Shown: positions 36,281-47,231, counted from the first letter of the stretch. The stretch: DNA of 64,000 nt from Duganella lactea (GCF_009857505.1 NZ_WWCP01000008.1:62001-126000); one strand, 5' to 3'. The notes: generated by a model not told the origin, from the letters alone. Translations and numbers: made by a program.

Positions 36281-39151
36281 TTAGAAGCGGTACTGGGCGG
36301 TGATATAGAAGGTGCGGCCCAGTGGATCGGCATAGCGGCCGTCGTAGCCGACCTGGTTGCCGCCGCCCGAGTTACGCACAGAGAACGGCGGATCGCGGTC
36401 CAGCAGGTTGCGGATGCCGGCGGTCACGGTCAGGTTGTTGACATAGTTCAGCTTGGTCTGCCAGTCGAGCGTGGTGTACGAGCTGACGTCGCGCGTCATG
36501 TCGGTCACGCCGCCGATGCTGCCATCGGCGTTGACCACGCGCACTGCGGCGTCGTCCGCGGTCAGCGGCTTGTCGTGATAGCCCGAACGGTAGTTGACGG
36601 TCAGCGAGTTGCTCAGCTTGTCCGAGGTCTTCAGCGTGAAGATCATGCGGCTGACCACGCGGAACACCACGTCATCGTAGGAGTTGAAGCGGCCGATCGA
36701 TTTCTCGGTGCCGACGCCCGGGGTATCCTGCTCAGCCTTGGTCATATAAGTACCGGTCCAGTTGAGGCTGGCCTTGCCGACCGGGGTCGCGGTGCGGAAG
36801 GTGGTATCCCAGTCGATGCCCTGGAAGTGCGAGGCGGCCAGATTCAGCGGCGAGCGCACCGCCACCAGCACGTTGCTCTTCTGGATAGGATCGGCGTAGA
36901 CGGCGATCCACTGGTTGGCCAGCGTCGGATTGCCGAACAGCTGATCTTGCGAGAAGGTGCGGATCTGGTTCTTCAGCTTGACGTCCCACCAGTCCAGGCC
37001 GACCGACAGCGCGGTGGTCGGTTCCAGGCGGAATCCCAGCGTGGCTTGCTTGGAAGTCTCGGCTTTCAGCGCCTTGTCGCCGGTGGCCGGATTGCCGCTG
37101 TCCAGCAGGCCATACTCCGACGAGCCGGGACGGCAGTAAACCGCACGCGGGTCCGGCGACTTGACCGGGCAGGCGAAGGCGTTGGACGAGCCGGCGTTCT
37201 TCAGCGGGTCGGCGATGTTGTTCAGCGTCGGCGCCTTGAAGCCGGTGCCATACGAGCCGCGCAGCAGCAGCGCCTGGGTCGGCGTGTAGCGCAGCGCCAG
37301 TTTATAGGTGGCCTTGGCCACGTCTTCGCCCAGTTTGCCGCCTTGCGCGGCCTTGCCGGACGAGTCGTAGCTGGTGTTGTGCTTCTCGACCGCGTCGTAG
37401 CTGTCGTAGCGCACCGCCGTGGTGGCTTCCAGTTCCTTGGTGACCGGCATCAGCAATTCGGCAAACGCGCCCCAGTTGTTGCGGCTGGCGTCCAGCGCCT
37501 GCGAGCCGGTGCCGCCGCCGATTTCGGTGTCGGTCCAGCCCGGGTTGCCGGGGCCGGGGCCCATGGCGATGCGCGACGGATTGTCTTCGTACTTCTGCTT
37601 GGTGAAGTCGGCGCCCACCCCCAGTGCGGCGGCGCCGCCGGGCAGTGCGAACGCTTCGCGCGAAGCGTGCGCGCTGACGATGTCGAGCGTCGATTTGGTG
37701 TGGCTCAGGTCCTGATGCAGCACCGCCGGGGCGAGCACCGCAGCCGCGCCGGCGCTCGACACGAACGGGTTGTACTTGCCGGTGCGGACCAGTTCTTCGA
37801 ACTTGTCGCCGCTCATGTAGCCGGCCAGCGCCTTGTCGGTCTGCTTGTTCTGCGAGTGGGTGAAGGCGCCGCCGAGGTCCCAGCCGGCGTAGTTGCTGTC
37901 CACGCCCAGCACGAAGTGGACGGCGTCGGTGCGGTATTCGTCGGTACGGCCGCCGGCGTCGGCGCCGCGGTAGTACAGCAGGGCGTCGGTGACGTCGGCG
38001 GCGTTGATGCCTTGGCTGGCCAGCAGCGGCGCGACCGAACTGTTGTAGGCGCCGATGTAGCTGTTGTTGACGGTCTTGATTTTGCTGACCGGGTCGGTGC
38101 TGAACACGGTCAGCGGTTGCGCGGCCGGCGCGTAGCGCGCGGTGTTGGTGAATTTCGACAGCACCAGTTCGCTGTAGGCGGTGGTGTCCTTGCCCAGTTT
38201 CAGGCTGCCGTTGGCGAACACACTGTCGCGCTTGAGTTCTGGCAGCAGTTGCACGGTGGCGGCGTAGTCGAAGCGGCAGGCGCCGCCGCGCGAGAAGGTG
38301 TTGGCCTGGGTGCAGCCGTTCTTGGTCAGCAGGTCGGTGTTCAGCACCACGTCGTCCTTGGCGGTCAGCACCTCGACGTTGGCCGGGGTGGAGTTGATGC
38401 TGGTCTGCCAGGTGGCGTATGGTTTGCCGTTTTGACTGAACTTGTGCACGCCGGACTTGGCGAAGTCGCGATCGGCGGCATTCAGCTCTTTCTGCTCGTC
38501 GTGGCTGTACGACAGTTGCACGTTGAAGCCGTCGTCCTCCAGGTTGCCCCAGCCTTTGCTGATCGCGAAGTTGCTGCTCTTGCCGCCGGATTTCTGCGGC
38601 GAGTTGTAGGTGCCTTCGACCACCAGCGCGGTCTGGTTTTTCTTCAGGATGAAGTTGATCACGCCGGCGATCGCGTCGGAGCCGTACAGCGTCGAGGCGC
38701 CGTCGGTCAGGATCTCGACACGCTCGACCGCCGCCAGCGGAATGCTGGCCAGGTTGACCGCGCTGCCGGTGCCGTAGGGCGCCATGCGGCGGCCGTTCAG
38801 CAGCACCAGCGTGTACGCGGTGCCGATGGCGTGGATCGACGCGGTCTGCACGCCGCCGCCGTTGCCGTTGACCGAGGCCGACGAGGTGATGAAGCCCTGC
38901 ATCGACGGCAGTTGGGCCACCAGGTCGGCCACGTTCTGCGCGCCGCTCTGTTCGATGTCGGCGCGGCTCAGCGTCTGCACCGGCAGCGAGCCTTCCTTGG
39001 CGATCCGCTTGATCGACGAGCCGGTAATTTCCACGCGGGCGACGACGTCCGCCTCCGCTTGCTGGGCCAGCGCCGCAGCGTGCATGCCGAGCAGCAGGCC
39101 GCCAGCACAAACCAGGCGCACCGAACGGGCCATAACTGTTTCAACCATCAT
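36281..39151 (-). CDS. TonB-dependent outer-membrane receptor (TBDR 7)
   Basis: A 956-residue receptor. The ATG at 39151 (MMVETVMARSVRLVCAGG) is chosen because GGGAG stands eight bases upstream; an in-frame TTG further up overlaps that site. The signal peptide ends AALAQ. The plug contains VEITGSSIKRIAKEGSLPV, ASIHAIGTAYTLVLLNGRR and YGSDAIAGVINFILKKNQTA. The barrel ends LGRTFYITAQYRF. It is the closest relative of TBDR 5 in this window and faces away from the DedA gene across a 498-base gap. The substrate is unknown. Confidence 0.93.
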   Translation of the reverse strand: MMVETVMARSVRLVCAGGLLLGMHAAALAQQAEADVVARVEITGSSIKRIAKEGSLPVQTLSRADIEQSGAQNVADLVAQLPSMQGFITSSASVNGNGGGVQTASIHAIGTAYTLVLLNGRRMAPYGTGSAVNLASIPLAAVERVEILTDGASTLYGSDAIAGVINFILKKNQTALVVEGTYNSPQKSGGKSSNFAISKGWGNLEDDGFNVQLSYSHDEQKELNAADRDFAKSGVHKFSQNGKPYATWQTSINSTPANVEVLTAKDDVVLNTDLLTKNGCTQANTFSRGGACRFDYAATVQLLPELKRDSVFANGSLKLGKDTTAYSELVLSKFTNTARYAPAAQPLTVFSTDPVSKIKTVNNSYIGAYNSSVAPLLASQGINAADVTDALLYYRGADAGGRTDEYRTDAVHFVLGVDSNYAGWDLGGAFTHSQNKQTDKALAGYMSGDKFEELVRTGKYNPFVSSAGAAAVLAPAVLHQDLSHTKSTLDIVSAHASREAFALPGGAAALGVGADFTKQKYEDNPSRIAMGPGPGNPGWTDTEIGGGTGSQALDASRNNWGAFAELLMPVTKELEATTAVRYDSYDAVEKHNTSYDSSGKAAQGGKLGEDVAKATYKLALRYTPTQALLLRGSYGTGFKAPTLNNIADPLKNAGSSNAFACPVKSPDPRAVYCRPGSSEYGLLDSGNPATGDKALKAETSKQATLGFRLEPTTALSVGLDWWDVKLKNQIRTFSQDQLFGNPTLANQWIAVYADPIQKSNVLVAVRSPLNLAASHFQGIDWDTTFRTATPVGKASLNWTGTYMTKAEQDTPGVGTEKSIGRFNSYDDVVFRVVSRMIFTLKTSDKLSNSLTVNYRSGYHDKPLTADDAAVRVVNADGSIGGVTDMTRDVSSYTTLDWQTKLNYVNNLTVTAGIRNLLDRDPPFSVRNSGGGNQVGYDGRYADPLGRTFYITAQYRF

Positions 39152-39649
39152 TATTTCTTCTCCCAAAATGAAGCGACGAACAACGCGTGTGTGGCTTTAT
39201 ATTTTTTACAGAGCGTGGATGCTGCTGCCTTTTCATCAAATCATTTGCGGCGAATAGCTGTCAATGTGGAAACCCTTACGGGACTGCCCCAGAGGCAAAG
39301 AATTGTTTTTTTGAAATGTTGCGCTAATTTTGCCCAAGCAAGCGCTCTAATTTGGTGCGTATTCTCTTGGGAACGATGGAAAGATTGTCCGGAGGGTAAA
39401 AATGAGGCAAAAGTATGGCAGCAAGTTATTGCAACGCACCAATGTGGTGATTGATAACGATAATGAATCTACTGCCATACTGAGACACCGCGTTGCATTG
39501 ATGCCACAAACGACCCGGCCTGGCCGAAAGTGGTGCCCGACTTGGATGCGCCGAGTTCAAATTTAATCCGACTTAGCGTGGGGGATGAATGGGTGGATGC
39601 TCAGTGACACCGGTCCACGGTTAATCGGTTTTTAAGTTAAGATATCCGG
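39152..39649. other. Gene-free region between TBDR 7 and the DedA gene
   Basis: About 500 bases of lower GC content with no supported gene. On the minus strand it contains TCCACGCTCTGTAA (complement of 39206-39219) and ATTGACAGCT (complement of 39256-39265), both shared with the TBDR 6 upstream region but here 36 bases apart. GATAACGATAAT at 39453-39464 resembles two of the three hexamers of a Fur box, but the third is not matched. The DedA start has no clear Shine-Dalgarno. Confidence 0.5.
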
Positions 39650-40600
39650 ATGGCGAATTTAATCCTTCTGCTTCAAGAATATGGCGTGCTGATCGTGTTC
39701 GGCATCGTGCTGATCGAACAACTCGGCATGCCCATTCCCGCGTTTCCGCTGTTGATCGTGGCCGGCGCCATGTCGGTCGACGGCGACACGCACTGGAGCG
39801 CCGTGCTGGCGGTGGCCATGCTGGCCTGCCTGATCAGTGACACCTTCTGGTATCGCGCCGGGCGTTTCTACGGCAAGCGCATCCTCAAGCTACTGTGCAA
39901 GATTTCGCTGTCGCCCGATTACTGCGTCAGCCAGACCGAGGACAATTTCAAGCGCTGGGGCCCGAAGGCGATGATCGTCGCCAAGTTCATTCCTGGTTTT
40001 AACGTGATCGCGCCGCCGCTGGCCGGCGCCATGGGCACGCGGCCGGGCACCTTCCTGTGCTTCAGCGTGATGGGTTCGACCCTGTGGGCCGGCACCGGCA
40101 TCGGCATCGGCGCCTTCTTCCATACCAGTGTCGACCAGTTGCTGGATATTCTGAGCACCATGGGCACCACCGCGCTGATCGTGCTGGCCGTGCTGCTGTC
40201 GCTGTTCGTCGCCTTTAAATATGTCGAGCGCAAGCGGTTCCGCCAGTCGGTGGATGTCGAACGGATCACCATCGACGATTTCAAGCAGATGATGGAGCAG
40301 GGCCATGAGCCGATTTTGGTTGATGCCCGCAGCGCCACCGCGCAGATGCTGGACCCGGCCGTGCCGGGCGCCGTGCTGTTCAACGGCGGCGACTTGAATG
40401 CCCAGATCGTCGGACTGGACAAGGGGCGGCACATCATCGTCTACTGCAGCTGCCCGAACGACGTGACCGCCGCACATGTGGCCAAGAGCCTGATCGGGCA
40501 GGGCTACCATCTGGCTCGTCCGCTGCATGGCGGGCTGGAGGCGTGGAACGCCGCCTTCCGCCGCGAGAGCCAGAGCGAAAACAACACCGCCTCCGCCTGA
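39650..40600 (+). CDS. DedA family membrane protein fused to a rhodanese-like domain
   Basis: A 316-residue fusion. Residues 1 to about 190 are a DedA/SNARE-associated membrane domain with several hydrophobic segments and the family motifs EQLGMPIPAFPLLIVAGA and KFIPGFNVIAPPLAGAMG (the re-entrant loop with catalytic-type Arg/Gly spacing). Residues about 200-305 are a rhodanese-like domain facing the cytoplasm, with VDARS and the loop YCSCPNDVTAAHVA, giving Cys266 or Cys268 as the possible sulfur carrier. DedA proteins transport undecaprenyl phosphate or phospholipids; the role of the attached rhodanese is unknown. It is a single gene, followed by a REP-like repeat. Confidence 0.9.
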   Translation: MANLILLLQEYGVLIVFGIVLIEQLGMPIPAFPLLIVAGAMSVDGDTHWSAVLAVAMLACLISDTFWYRAGRFYGKRILKLLCKISLSPDYCVSQTEDNFKRWGPKAMIVAKFIPGFNVIAPPLAGAMGTRPGTFLCFSVMGSTLWAGTGIGIGAFFHTSVDQLLDILSTMGTTALIVLAVLLSLFVAFKYVERKRFRQSVDVERITIDDFKQMMEQGHEPILVDARSATAQMLDPAVPGAVLFNGGDLNAQIVGLDKGRHIIVYCSCPNDVTAAHVAKSLIGQGYHLARPLHGGLEAWNAAFRRESQSENNTASA

Positions 40601-40610
40601 AACCTGCATC

Positions 40611-40651
40611 ATTCCCGCTCAGCATGGATTCCCGCTTGCGCGGGAATGACG
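40611..40651. repeat. REP-like palindrome, copy 2
   Basis: ATTCCCGC-TTGC-GCGGGAAT (40628-40647) followed by GACG, preceded by a partial arm ATTCCCGCTCAGCATGG. The same core occurs at 62150 and, with changes, at 22885. It lies between the DedA gene and glk. Confidence 0.8.
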
Positions 40652-40682
40652 TGCTGGTGTGCCCTGGAGCTTTATCTGTTTG

Positions 40683-40748
40683 GTAGTCATACTACGTAAG
40701 AAAACTCCTGATTCGCTAATTTTCCTGTGAATCTGTACTAAAACTACA
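40683..40748. promoter_or_regulatory. Two inverted-repeat sites upstream of glk (HexR-like)
   Basis: GTAGT-CAT-ACTAC (40683-40695) is a perfect inverted repeat, and TGTACTAAAACTACA (40734-40748) has TGTA/TACA arms. The centres are 52 bases apart, about five helical turns. Both resemble the TGTA(R)T..A(Y)TACA operator of HexR, the sugar-phosphate-responsive regulator that controls glk and other central-carbon genes in proteobacteria. The assignment is inference. Confidence 0.45.
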
Positions 40749-40813
40749 AACTTCCGCTTGCTAGTGATGGCAAAAATACCTTAAGCTTAAGCCTCAACTA
40801 TTCTCGATCCATC

Positions 40814-41839
40814 ATGACTGCTCACTCCGTACAAACGCCTCCCTCCCTGAGTACCGTTTTCCCTGGCGGCCCGCGTCTGCTGGCGGATGTGGGCGGCACC
40901 AACGCGCGCTTTGCGCTGGAAACCGCGCCCGGCAAGATTGACGCGATCGACGTGCTGGCCTGCGCCGACTACCCGACCCTGGCCGCCGCCCTGGTGGCGT
41001 ATCTGGCCTCACCCATCGTCGCCCAGACGGGCGTGACCGGCATCCGCAACGGCGCCATCGCCATTGCCAATCCGGTCACCGGTGACATGGTGCGCATGAC
41101 CAATCACCACTGGGAATTCTCGATCGAGGCGCTGCGCCGCGAGGTCAACTTCGACACCCTGGTGGTGGTCAACGATTTCACTGCGCTGGCCAGCTCGTTG
41201 CCGCAACTGTCGGCGGCGCAGAAACATCAGGTGGGCGGCGGCGTTGGCGTGCCGGGCACGCCACTGGGCCTGATCGGCGCCGGCACCGGTCTCGGCGTAT
41301 CCGGCCTGATTCCGGGCAAGGAGGGCTGGACCGCGTTGCTGAGTGAGGGCGGTCATGTGACGTTCTCGCCGGCCAATCCAACCGAAGTGGCGATCCTGCA
41401 ATTTGCCTGGAAAGAATTCGACCATGTGTCGGCCGAGCGGCTGATGTCCGGCGCCGGCATTGAACTGATCTATCGCGCCCTGGCCGATTTCAGCGGCGCG
41501 CCGGCCGAAAAGCTGAGCGCGGCGGAAATCTCGCGCCGCGCGCTGACCGGCGAATGCGCGTTGTGCGACGACGTGGTGGAAGCATTCTGCTGCATGCTGG
41601 GTACCATCGCCGGCAATATCGCCGTGACGCTCGGCGCGCAGGGTGGCGTTTATATTGGCGGCGGCATCGTGCCCAAGCTGGGGCAGCGCTTCGACCGCTC
41701 CGGTTTTCGCGCCCGCTTCGAGGCCAAGGGCCGCTTCCAGCACTATTTGTCCGCCGTGCCGACCTGGGTGATCACGGCGGAATATCCGGCGTTTGTTGGT
41801 GTTTCGGCGATTTTATCGGAGAGACTTGCCTCCGCGTAA
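40814..41839 (+). CDS. glk: Glucokinase
   Basis: A 341-residue ATP-dependent kinase that phosphorylates glucose to glucose 6-phosphate. It has the phosphate-binding motif LADVGGTNARFAL (23-35), NDFTALASSLP, the IGAGTGLGVSGLIP block, and LLSEGGHVTFSP with the family Glu-Gly-Gly-His. C-terminal GGVYIGGGIVPKLG is intact. The length is slightly above E. coli Glk because of a short N-terminal extension; unlike the Burkholderia form it is not fused to a regulator. Possible HexR-like sites lie upstream. Confidence 0.95.
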   Translation: MTAHSVQTPPSLSTVFPGGPRLLADVGGTNARFALETAPGKIDAIDVLACADYPTLAAALVAYLASPIVAQTGVTGIRNGAIAIANPVTGDMVRMTNHHWEFSIEALRREVNFDTLVVVNDFTALASSLPQLSAAQKHQVGGGVGVPGTPLGLIGAGTGLGVSGLIPGKEGWTALLSEGGHVTFSPANPTEVAILQFAWKEFDHVSAERLMSGAGIELIYRALADFSGAPAEKLSAAEISRRALTGECALCDDVVEAFCCMLGTIAGNIAVTLGAQGGVYIGGGIVPKLGQRFDRSGFRARFEAKGRFQHYLSAVPTWVITAEYPAFVGVSAILSERLASA

Positions 41840-42082
41840 GCTCAATTACATTTCGATGACGTTGAAATGCGCGTTTTGTGGTTTTATCAGGTACAATTCG
41901 CGGTGTTGGATGAAACGTCTGGCTTCCTGCCCACTTTTCACGTAGAAAGCAACGGTCTTGGCCGTTGCCGGCATGTCCCTCTCTCCCGCCGGGTGCGCAT
42001 AGGCCTTGGCGTCGGAAAAGCAGCTTCAGCGAGTACTCCCGCCAGCCTCACTGAGTGTGATTGATTTCTTTCGATTTTGCTT

Positions 42083-42799
42083 ATGGATAATCTTGAGGCT
42101 AAAAAAGTCCTCGAAACCGCCTTGCTATGCGCTCGTGAGCCGTTATCGATCCACAGTCTGAAGAAGCTGTTTGTCGAACTGGATGACCAGGACCGGCCGC
42201 TCGGACCCGGTGTCAGCAGCGACACGATCAAGGAATTGCTGGAAGAACTGCGGCTGGACTGGGCCGGCAAGGGGGTGGAAGTGGTCAGCCTGTCGAGTGG
42301 CTGGCGTTTCCAGAGCCGTCCGGAGATGAAGCTGTACCTGGATCGGCTGAGCCCGGAAAAACCGCCGAAATATTCGCGGGCGACGCTGGAAACACTGGCG
42401 ATCATCGCCTACCGCCAGCCGGTCACCCGGGGCGACATTGAGGAAATACGCGGCGTTGCCGTTAATTCGCAGACGATCAAGATGCTGGAAGACCGTGGTT
42501 GGGTGGATGCCATCGGTCATCGAGACGTTGTCGGGCGCCCGGCCTTGCTGGGCACCACCAAGCAGTTTTTGGATGATTTGGGCTTGAATTCGCTGTCCCA
42601 GTTGCCGCCGTTGCAGCAAATCAGTGATGGTCAGAACGCTATGGAAACCCTGGAAGCGGCTCTGCAAGAGAACTTTGAGAAGGCTGCGCAGCAGGACGGC
42701 GCTAGCGAGCAAGAAGAAATAGTGCAAGAACAAGGCCCCGCGCCAGATTTAACGGTTGACGCAGAGCACAACCAAGAAACGAATAATGAACAAACCTGA
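42083..42799 (+). CDS. scpB: Segregation and condensation protein B (ScpB)
   Basis: A 238-residue winged-helix subunit of the SMC-ScpAB chromosome condensation complex. Family blocks are [42 protein letters not shown] and the [22 protein letters not shown] hairpin. The C-terminus carries an acidic Gln/Glu-rich tail. The ATG at 42083 starts [11 protein letters not shown], the conserved beginning; an in-frame TTG six bases earlier adds nothing. No scpA is nearby. The last codons overlap the start of rluB by 14 bases, so the two are translationally coupled, a common arrangement in this group. Confidence 0.94.
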   Translation: MDNLEAKKVLETALLCAREPLSIHSLKKLFVELDDQDRPLGPGVSSDTIKELLEELRLDWAGKGVEVVSLSSGWRFQSRPEMKLYLDRLSPEKPPKYSRATLETLAIIAYRQPVTRGDIEEIRGVAVNSQTIKMLEDRGWVDAIGHRDVVGRPALLGTTKQFLDDLGLNSLSQLPPLQQISDGQNAMETLEAALQENFEKAAQQDGASEQEEIVQEQGPAPDLTVDAEHNQETNNEQT

Positions 42800-44942
42800 T
42801 ACCCCTGAGACGAACGACGCAGCCGCGGCCGACGTGGTCGCCAAGCCTAAGCGCCGTACCAAAGCCCAGATTGAGGCTGATCATGCCGCTGTTGCCGCCG
42901 CCGGCGAAGCGCCTGTGGCCAAGCCCAAAGCCAAGCTGAAGGCCAAGGCTGAAACCAGCGAGGCGGTCGCCGCCAACACGCTGGCGCCAGTGAAGAAAAC
43001 GCGCGCCAAGAAGGCCGATGCCGAAGCTGCGTCAGCCGCCCCAGCCGTGGAGGGTGAGGCGCCAGCCGCCAAGCCGGTCAAGCCGCGCGCCAGGAAGGTT
43101 GCGCCGGTCGCTGAAGCGGCGGTGGTCGAGGCGCCGCTGACGGCGGCCGCACCGGCCCCGGCCGCCGTGGTGGCAGAGGGTGGTGTGGAACGTCAGCCGC
43201 GTCCACGTGGTCCGCGCCAGATGCGCGAACAGCGCGCGCTGCGTGAAGCAACCCGCCCTGAGCCAGTGGTCGTGGCCGAGGCGGCGCCAGCGGTGATTTC
43301 GGCGGAAGAGGGCGTGAGCCCGGCCGCTGCCGCACGCGAAGCCAAGCCGCGCCATGAACAGCGCAACGGTCAGCGTACTGGCAAGAACAACAAGGGCAAG
43401 AATGGCAAGCAGCGCGGTGGTCAGCAGGCCGGCGTCGCCAAGGGTAATGATGCCGACGCCGCCTTTTCCTACGTCACATCGGACGCGTTCGACGCGGACG
43501 AGGGTAAAGGCCGCCAGCCAGCCAAGGCGGTGCGCCGCGACCTGACCTCGGACGACGACGCGCCGAAGCTGCACAAAGTGCTGGCCGAGGCCGGCCTGGG
43601 TTCGCGCCGCGACATGGAAGAATTGATCGTTTCCGGCCGCGTATCGGTCAACGGCGAGCCGGCCCACATCGGCCAGCGCATTCTGCCGACCGATGCGGTG
43701 CGCATCAACGGCAAGCTGATCCAGCGCCGCGTGAGCAAAAAGCCGCCGCGCGTGCTGATTTACCACAAGCCGGCCGGCGAAATCGTCTCGATGGACGATC
43801 CGGAAGGCCGCCCATCGGTATTCGACCGCCTGCCGACCATGAAGGCCGGCAAGTGGCTGGCCGTTGGTCGCCTGGACTTCAACACCGAAGGTCTGCTGCT
43901 GTTCACCACCTCCGGTGATCTGGCCAACCGCCTGATGCACCCGCGCTACGGTATCGACCGTGAATACGCGGTGCGCACGCTGGGCGTGCTGGAAGAAGGC
44001 ATGCGCCAGAAGCTGTTGGCCGGCGTGGAGCTGGAAGACGGCGTGGCGCAGTTCTCGAAAATCGCCGATGGCGGTGGCGAGGGCATCAACAAGTGGTATC
44101 GCGTGATCATTGGCGAAGGTCGTAACCGCGAGGTGCGCCGCATGTTCGAGGCGATCGGCCTGACCGTCTCGCGCCTGATCCGTACCCGTTACGGCGCCAT
44201 GACGCTGCCGAGTAGCCTGAAGCGCGGTCGTTGGGAGGAGATGGAAGAGAACGCGGTGCGCGGCCTGATGGCGGCGTACAGCGTCGAGAAGAAGGCTGCG
44301 CCCGCGCAGCCGGCCGCCAAAGCGCAGCAGCAAGCCAAGCCGGCGCAGAACAAAGGTCCGGAAAAACGTGGCCGCAATGGTAATCCGAATGGCAACCGTG
44401 ATCAGCACGCTGAGCGCGCCGAGCGTCGCGACGAGCGTGATTTCGATGACGACGACGAAGACGACGATAATGAGCCGAACTTCAATCGCGCCGACCTGAG
44501 CAACGCCAACGCACTGCCGTTCGCCAAGGTTCCACGCAATGGCGGCCGTGGTCAGGGCGGTGGTTTTGGTGGCAACGGCGGCGGTACTGGTAACCGTGGC
44601 GGCAAAGGCCGTCAGGGCCAAGGTCAGGGTGGCGGTCAGACGTCGAGCCGTCCGGGTGGTCGTCCGCAAGGTATCGGCGCGTATGCCGGTGGCCGTCCGC
44701 TGGGTGAGGGGCCGGCGCCGCGCGCGCAGGGCCAGGGTGGTCGTGGGCAAGGCCAGGGGCAAGGACAAGGCCAGGGGCAAGCCCGTGGTCAGCAGTCCAA
44801 AGGCCCGGGTCGTGGCCCGCGTCAGCCGGACCCGCTGCAAACCACGTTCGGTTTCGGCGCCGCCAGCGGTGCGCCGCGGCGTGGTCAGCCGCCGCGTGGC
44901 GGCGCCGCCGATCATGGTATGCCGCGTCGCCGCAAGGGCTGA
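42786..44942 (+). CDS. rluB: 23S rRNA pseudouridine(2605) synthase RluB with long low-complexity extensions
   Basis: A 718-residue protein whose core (about 255-500) is an RsuA/RluB-type pseudouridine synthase acting on 23S rRNA U2605. An S4 RNA-binding domain ([20 protein letters not shown]) leads into the catalytic motif [19 protein letters not shown], with the nucleophile at about Asp364. The ends are unusual: about 250 N-terminal residues rich in Ala, Lys, Pro and Val, and a C-terminal tail with an acidic run ([10 protein letters not shown]) and repeats of Gly-Gln and Arg-Gly (GQGQGQ near 660-690). Such RGG-like tails occur in betaproteobacterial RluB and probably bind RNA. It overlaps scpB. 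Confidence 0.93.
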   Translation: MNKPDTPETNDAAAADVVAKPKRRTKAQIEADHAAVAAAGEAPVAKPKAKLKAKAETSEAVAANTLAPVKKTRAKKADAEAASAAPAVEGEAPAAKPVKPRARKVAPVAEAAVVEAPLTAAAPAPAAVVAEGGVERQPRPRGPRQMREQRALREATRPEPVVVAEAAPAVISAEEGVSPAAAAREAKPRHEQRNGQRTGKNNKGKNGKQRGGQQAGVAKGNDADAAFSYVTSDAFDADEGKGRQPAKAVRRDLTSDDDAPKLHKVLAEAGLGSRRDMEELIVSGRVSVNGEPAHIGQRILPTDAVRINGKLIQRRVSKKPPRVLIYHKPAGEIVSMDDPEGRPSVFDRLPTMKAGKWLAVGRLDFNTEGLLLFTTSGDLANRLMHPRYGIDREYAVRTLGVLEEGMRQKLLAGVELEDGVAQFSKIADGGGEGINKWYRVIIGEGRNREVRRMFEAIGLTVSRLIRTRYGAMTLPSSLKRGRWEEMEENAVRGLMAAYSVEKKAAPAQPAAKAQQQAKPAQNKGPEKRGRNGNPNGNRDQHAERAERRDERDFDDDDEDDDNEPNFNRADLSNANALPFAKVPRNGGRGQGGGFGGNGGGTGNRGGKGRQGQGQGGGQTSSRPGGRPQGIGAYAGGRPLGEGPAPRAQGQGGRGQGQGQGQGQGQARGQQSKGPGRGPRQPDPLQTTFGFGAASGAPRRGQPPRGGAADHGMPRRRKG

Positions 44943-44991
44943 TCAGGCAGCTTTCGCCTTGTTGTAAGTCTGCCATGCCGCCCGTGCGGCA

Positions 44992-45020
44992 TTGCAGCGG
45001 ACTTCATATAAGGTTATAAT
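44992..45020 (+). promoter_or_regulatory. Promoter of the rimP-nusA-infB operon
   Basis: TTGCAG (44992-44997) and a perfect TATAAT (45015-45020) separated by 17 bases. The start site would be near 45027, about 155 bases before rimP, leaving a structured leader. Confidence 0.82.
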
Positions 45021-45026
45021 ATCCAG

Positions 45027-45118
45027 CCTAGTAGAAGTTCCAGATTGCGCAGTCCGCTCCGGAACTCTTCATCTGGCTAGGTGTTTTAGAAAGATGGGCA
45101 GATGCCCATTTTTTTTTT
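45027..45118 (+). promoter_or_regulatory. Leader RNA with alternative structures before rimP (candidate attenuator)
   Basis: Three mutually exclusive pairings can be drawn. CCTAG (45027-45031) plus CCAGAT (45040-45045) can pair with ATCTGG-CTAGG (45071-45081). The same segment CATCTG (45070-45075) can instead pair with CAGATG (45099-45104) inside the terminator. The terminator ATGGGCA-GA-TGCCCAT ends in about ten T (to 45118). This is the layout of an anti-antiterminator, antiterminator and terminator. The sensed signal is unknown; NusA autoregulation is an obvious possibility. Confidence 0.6.
45094..45118 (+). terminator. Intrinsic terminator in the rimP leader
   Basis: ATGGGCA-GA-TGCCCAT stem followed by an uninterrupted T run. 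It lies downstream of the operon promoter and upstream of rimP, so it must be read through or prevented for the operon to be expressed. Confidence 0.88.
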
Positions 45119-45180
45119 GTTGAACCGTTTTGAACGGCCTGTTGTGCACCAAATTAACAGGTCTTGAACTGGAGAATTTC

Positions 45181-47231
<2,051 letters not shown>

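Noticed and set aside
39256-39454. A plus-strand frame upstream of the DedA gene whose translation includes LPQRQRIVFLK, faintly like a sigma-factor region 4
   Set aside because: It has no start codon or Shine-Dalgarno of its own and the resemblance stops after a few residues. It is most likely chance.
39453-39470. Possible Fur box (GATAACGATAAT..)
   Set aside because: Only two of the three hexamers match and it is about 200-300 bases from either flanking start codon, so the evidence is too weak to call.
43032-44915. Repetitive Gly/Gln and Ala-rich stretches in rluB and infB as a repeat array or CRISPR
   Set aside because: The repeats are codon-level low complexity inside real proteins, without spacer-repeat structure.
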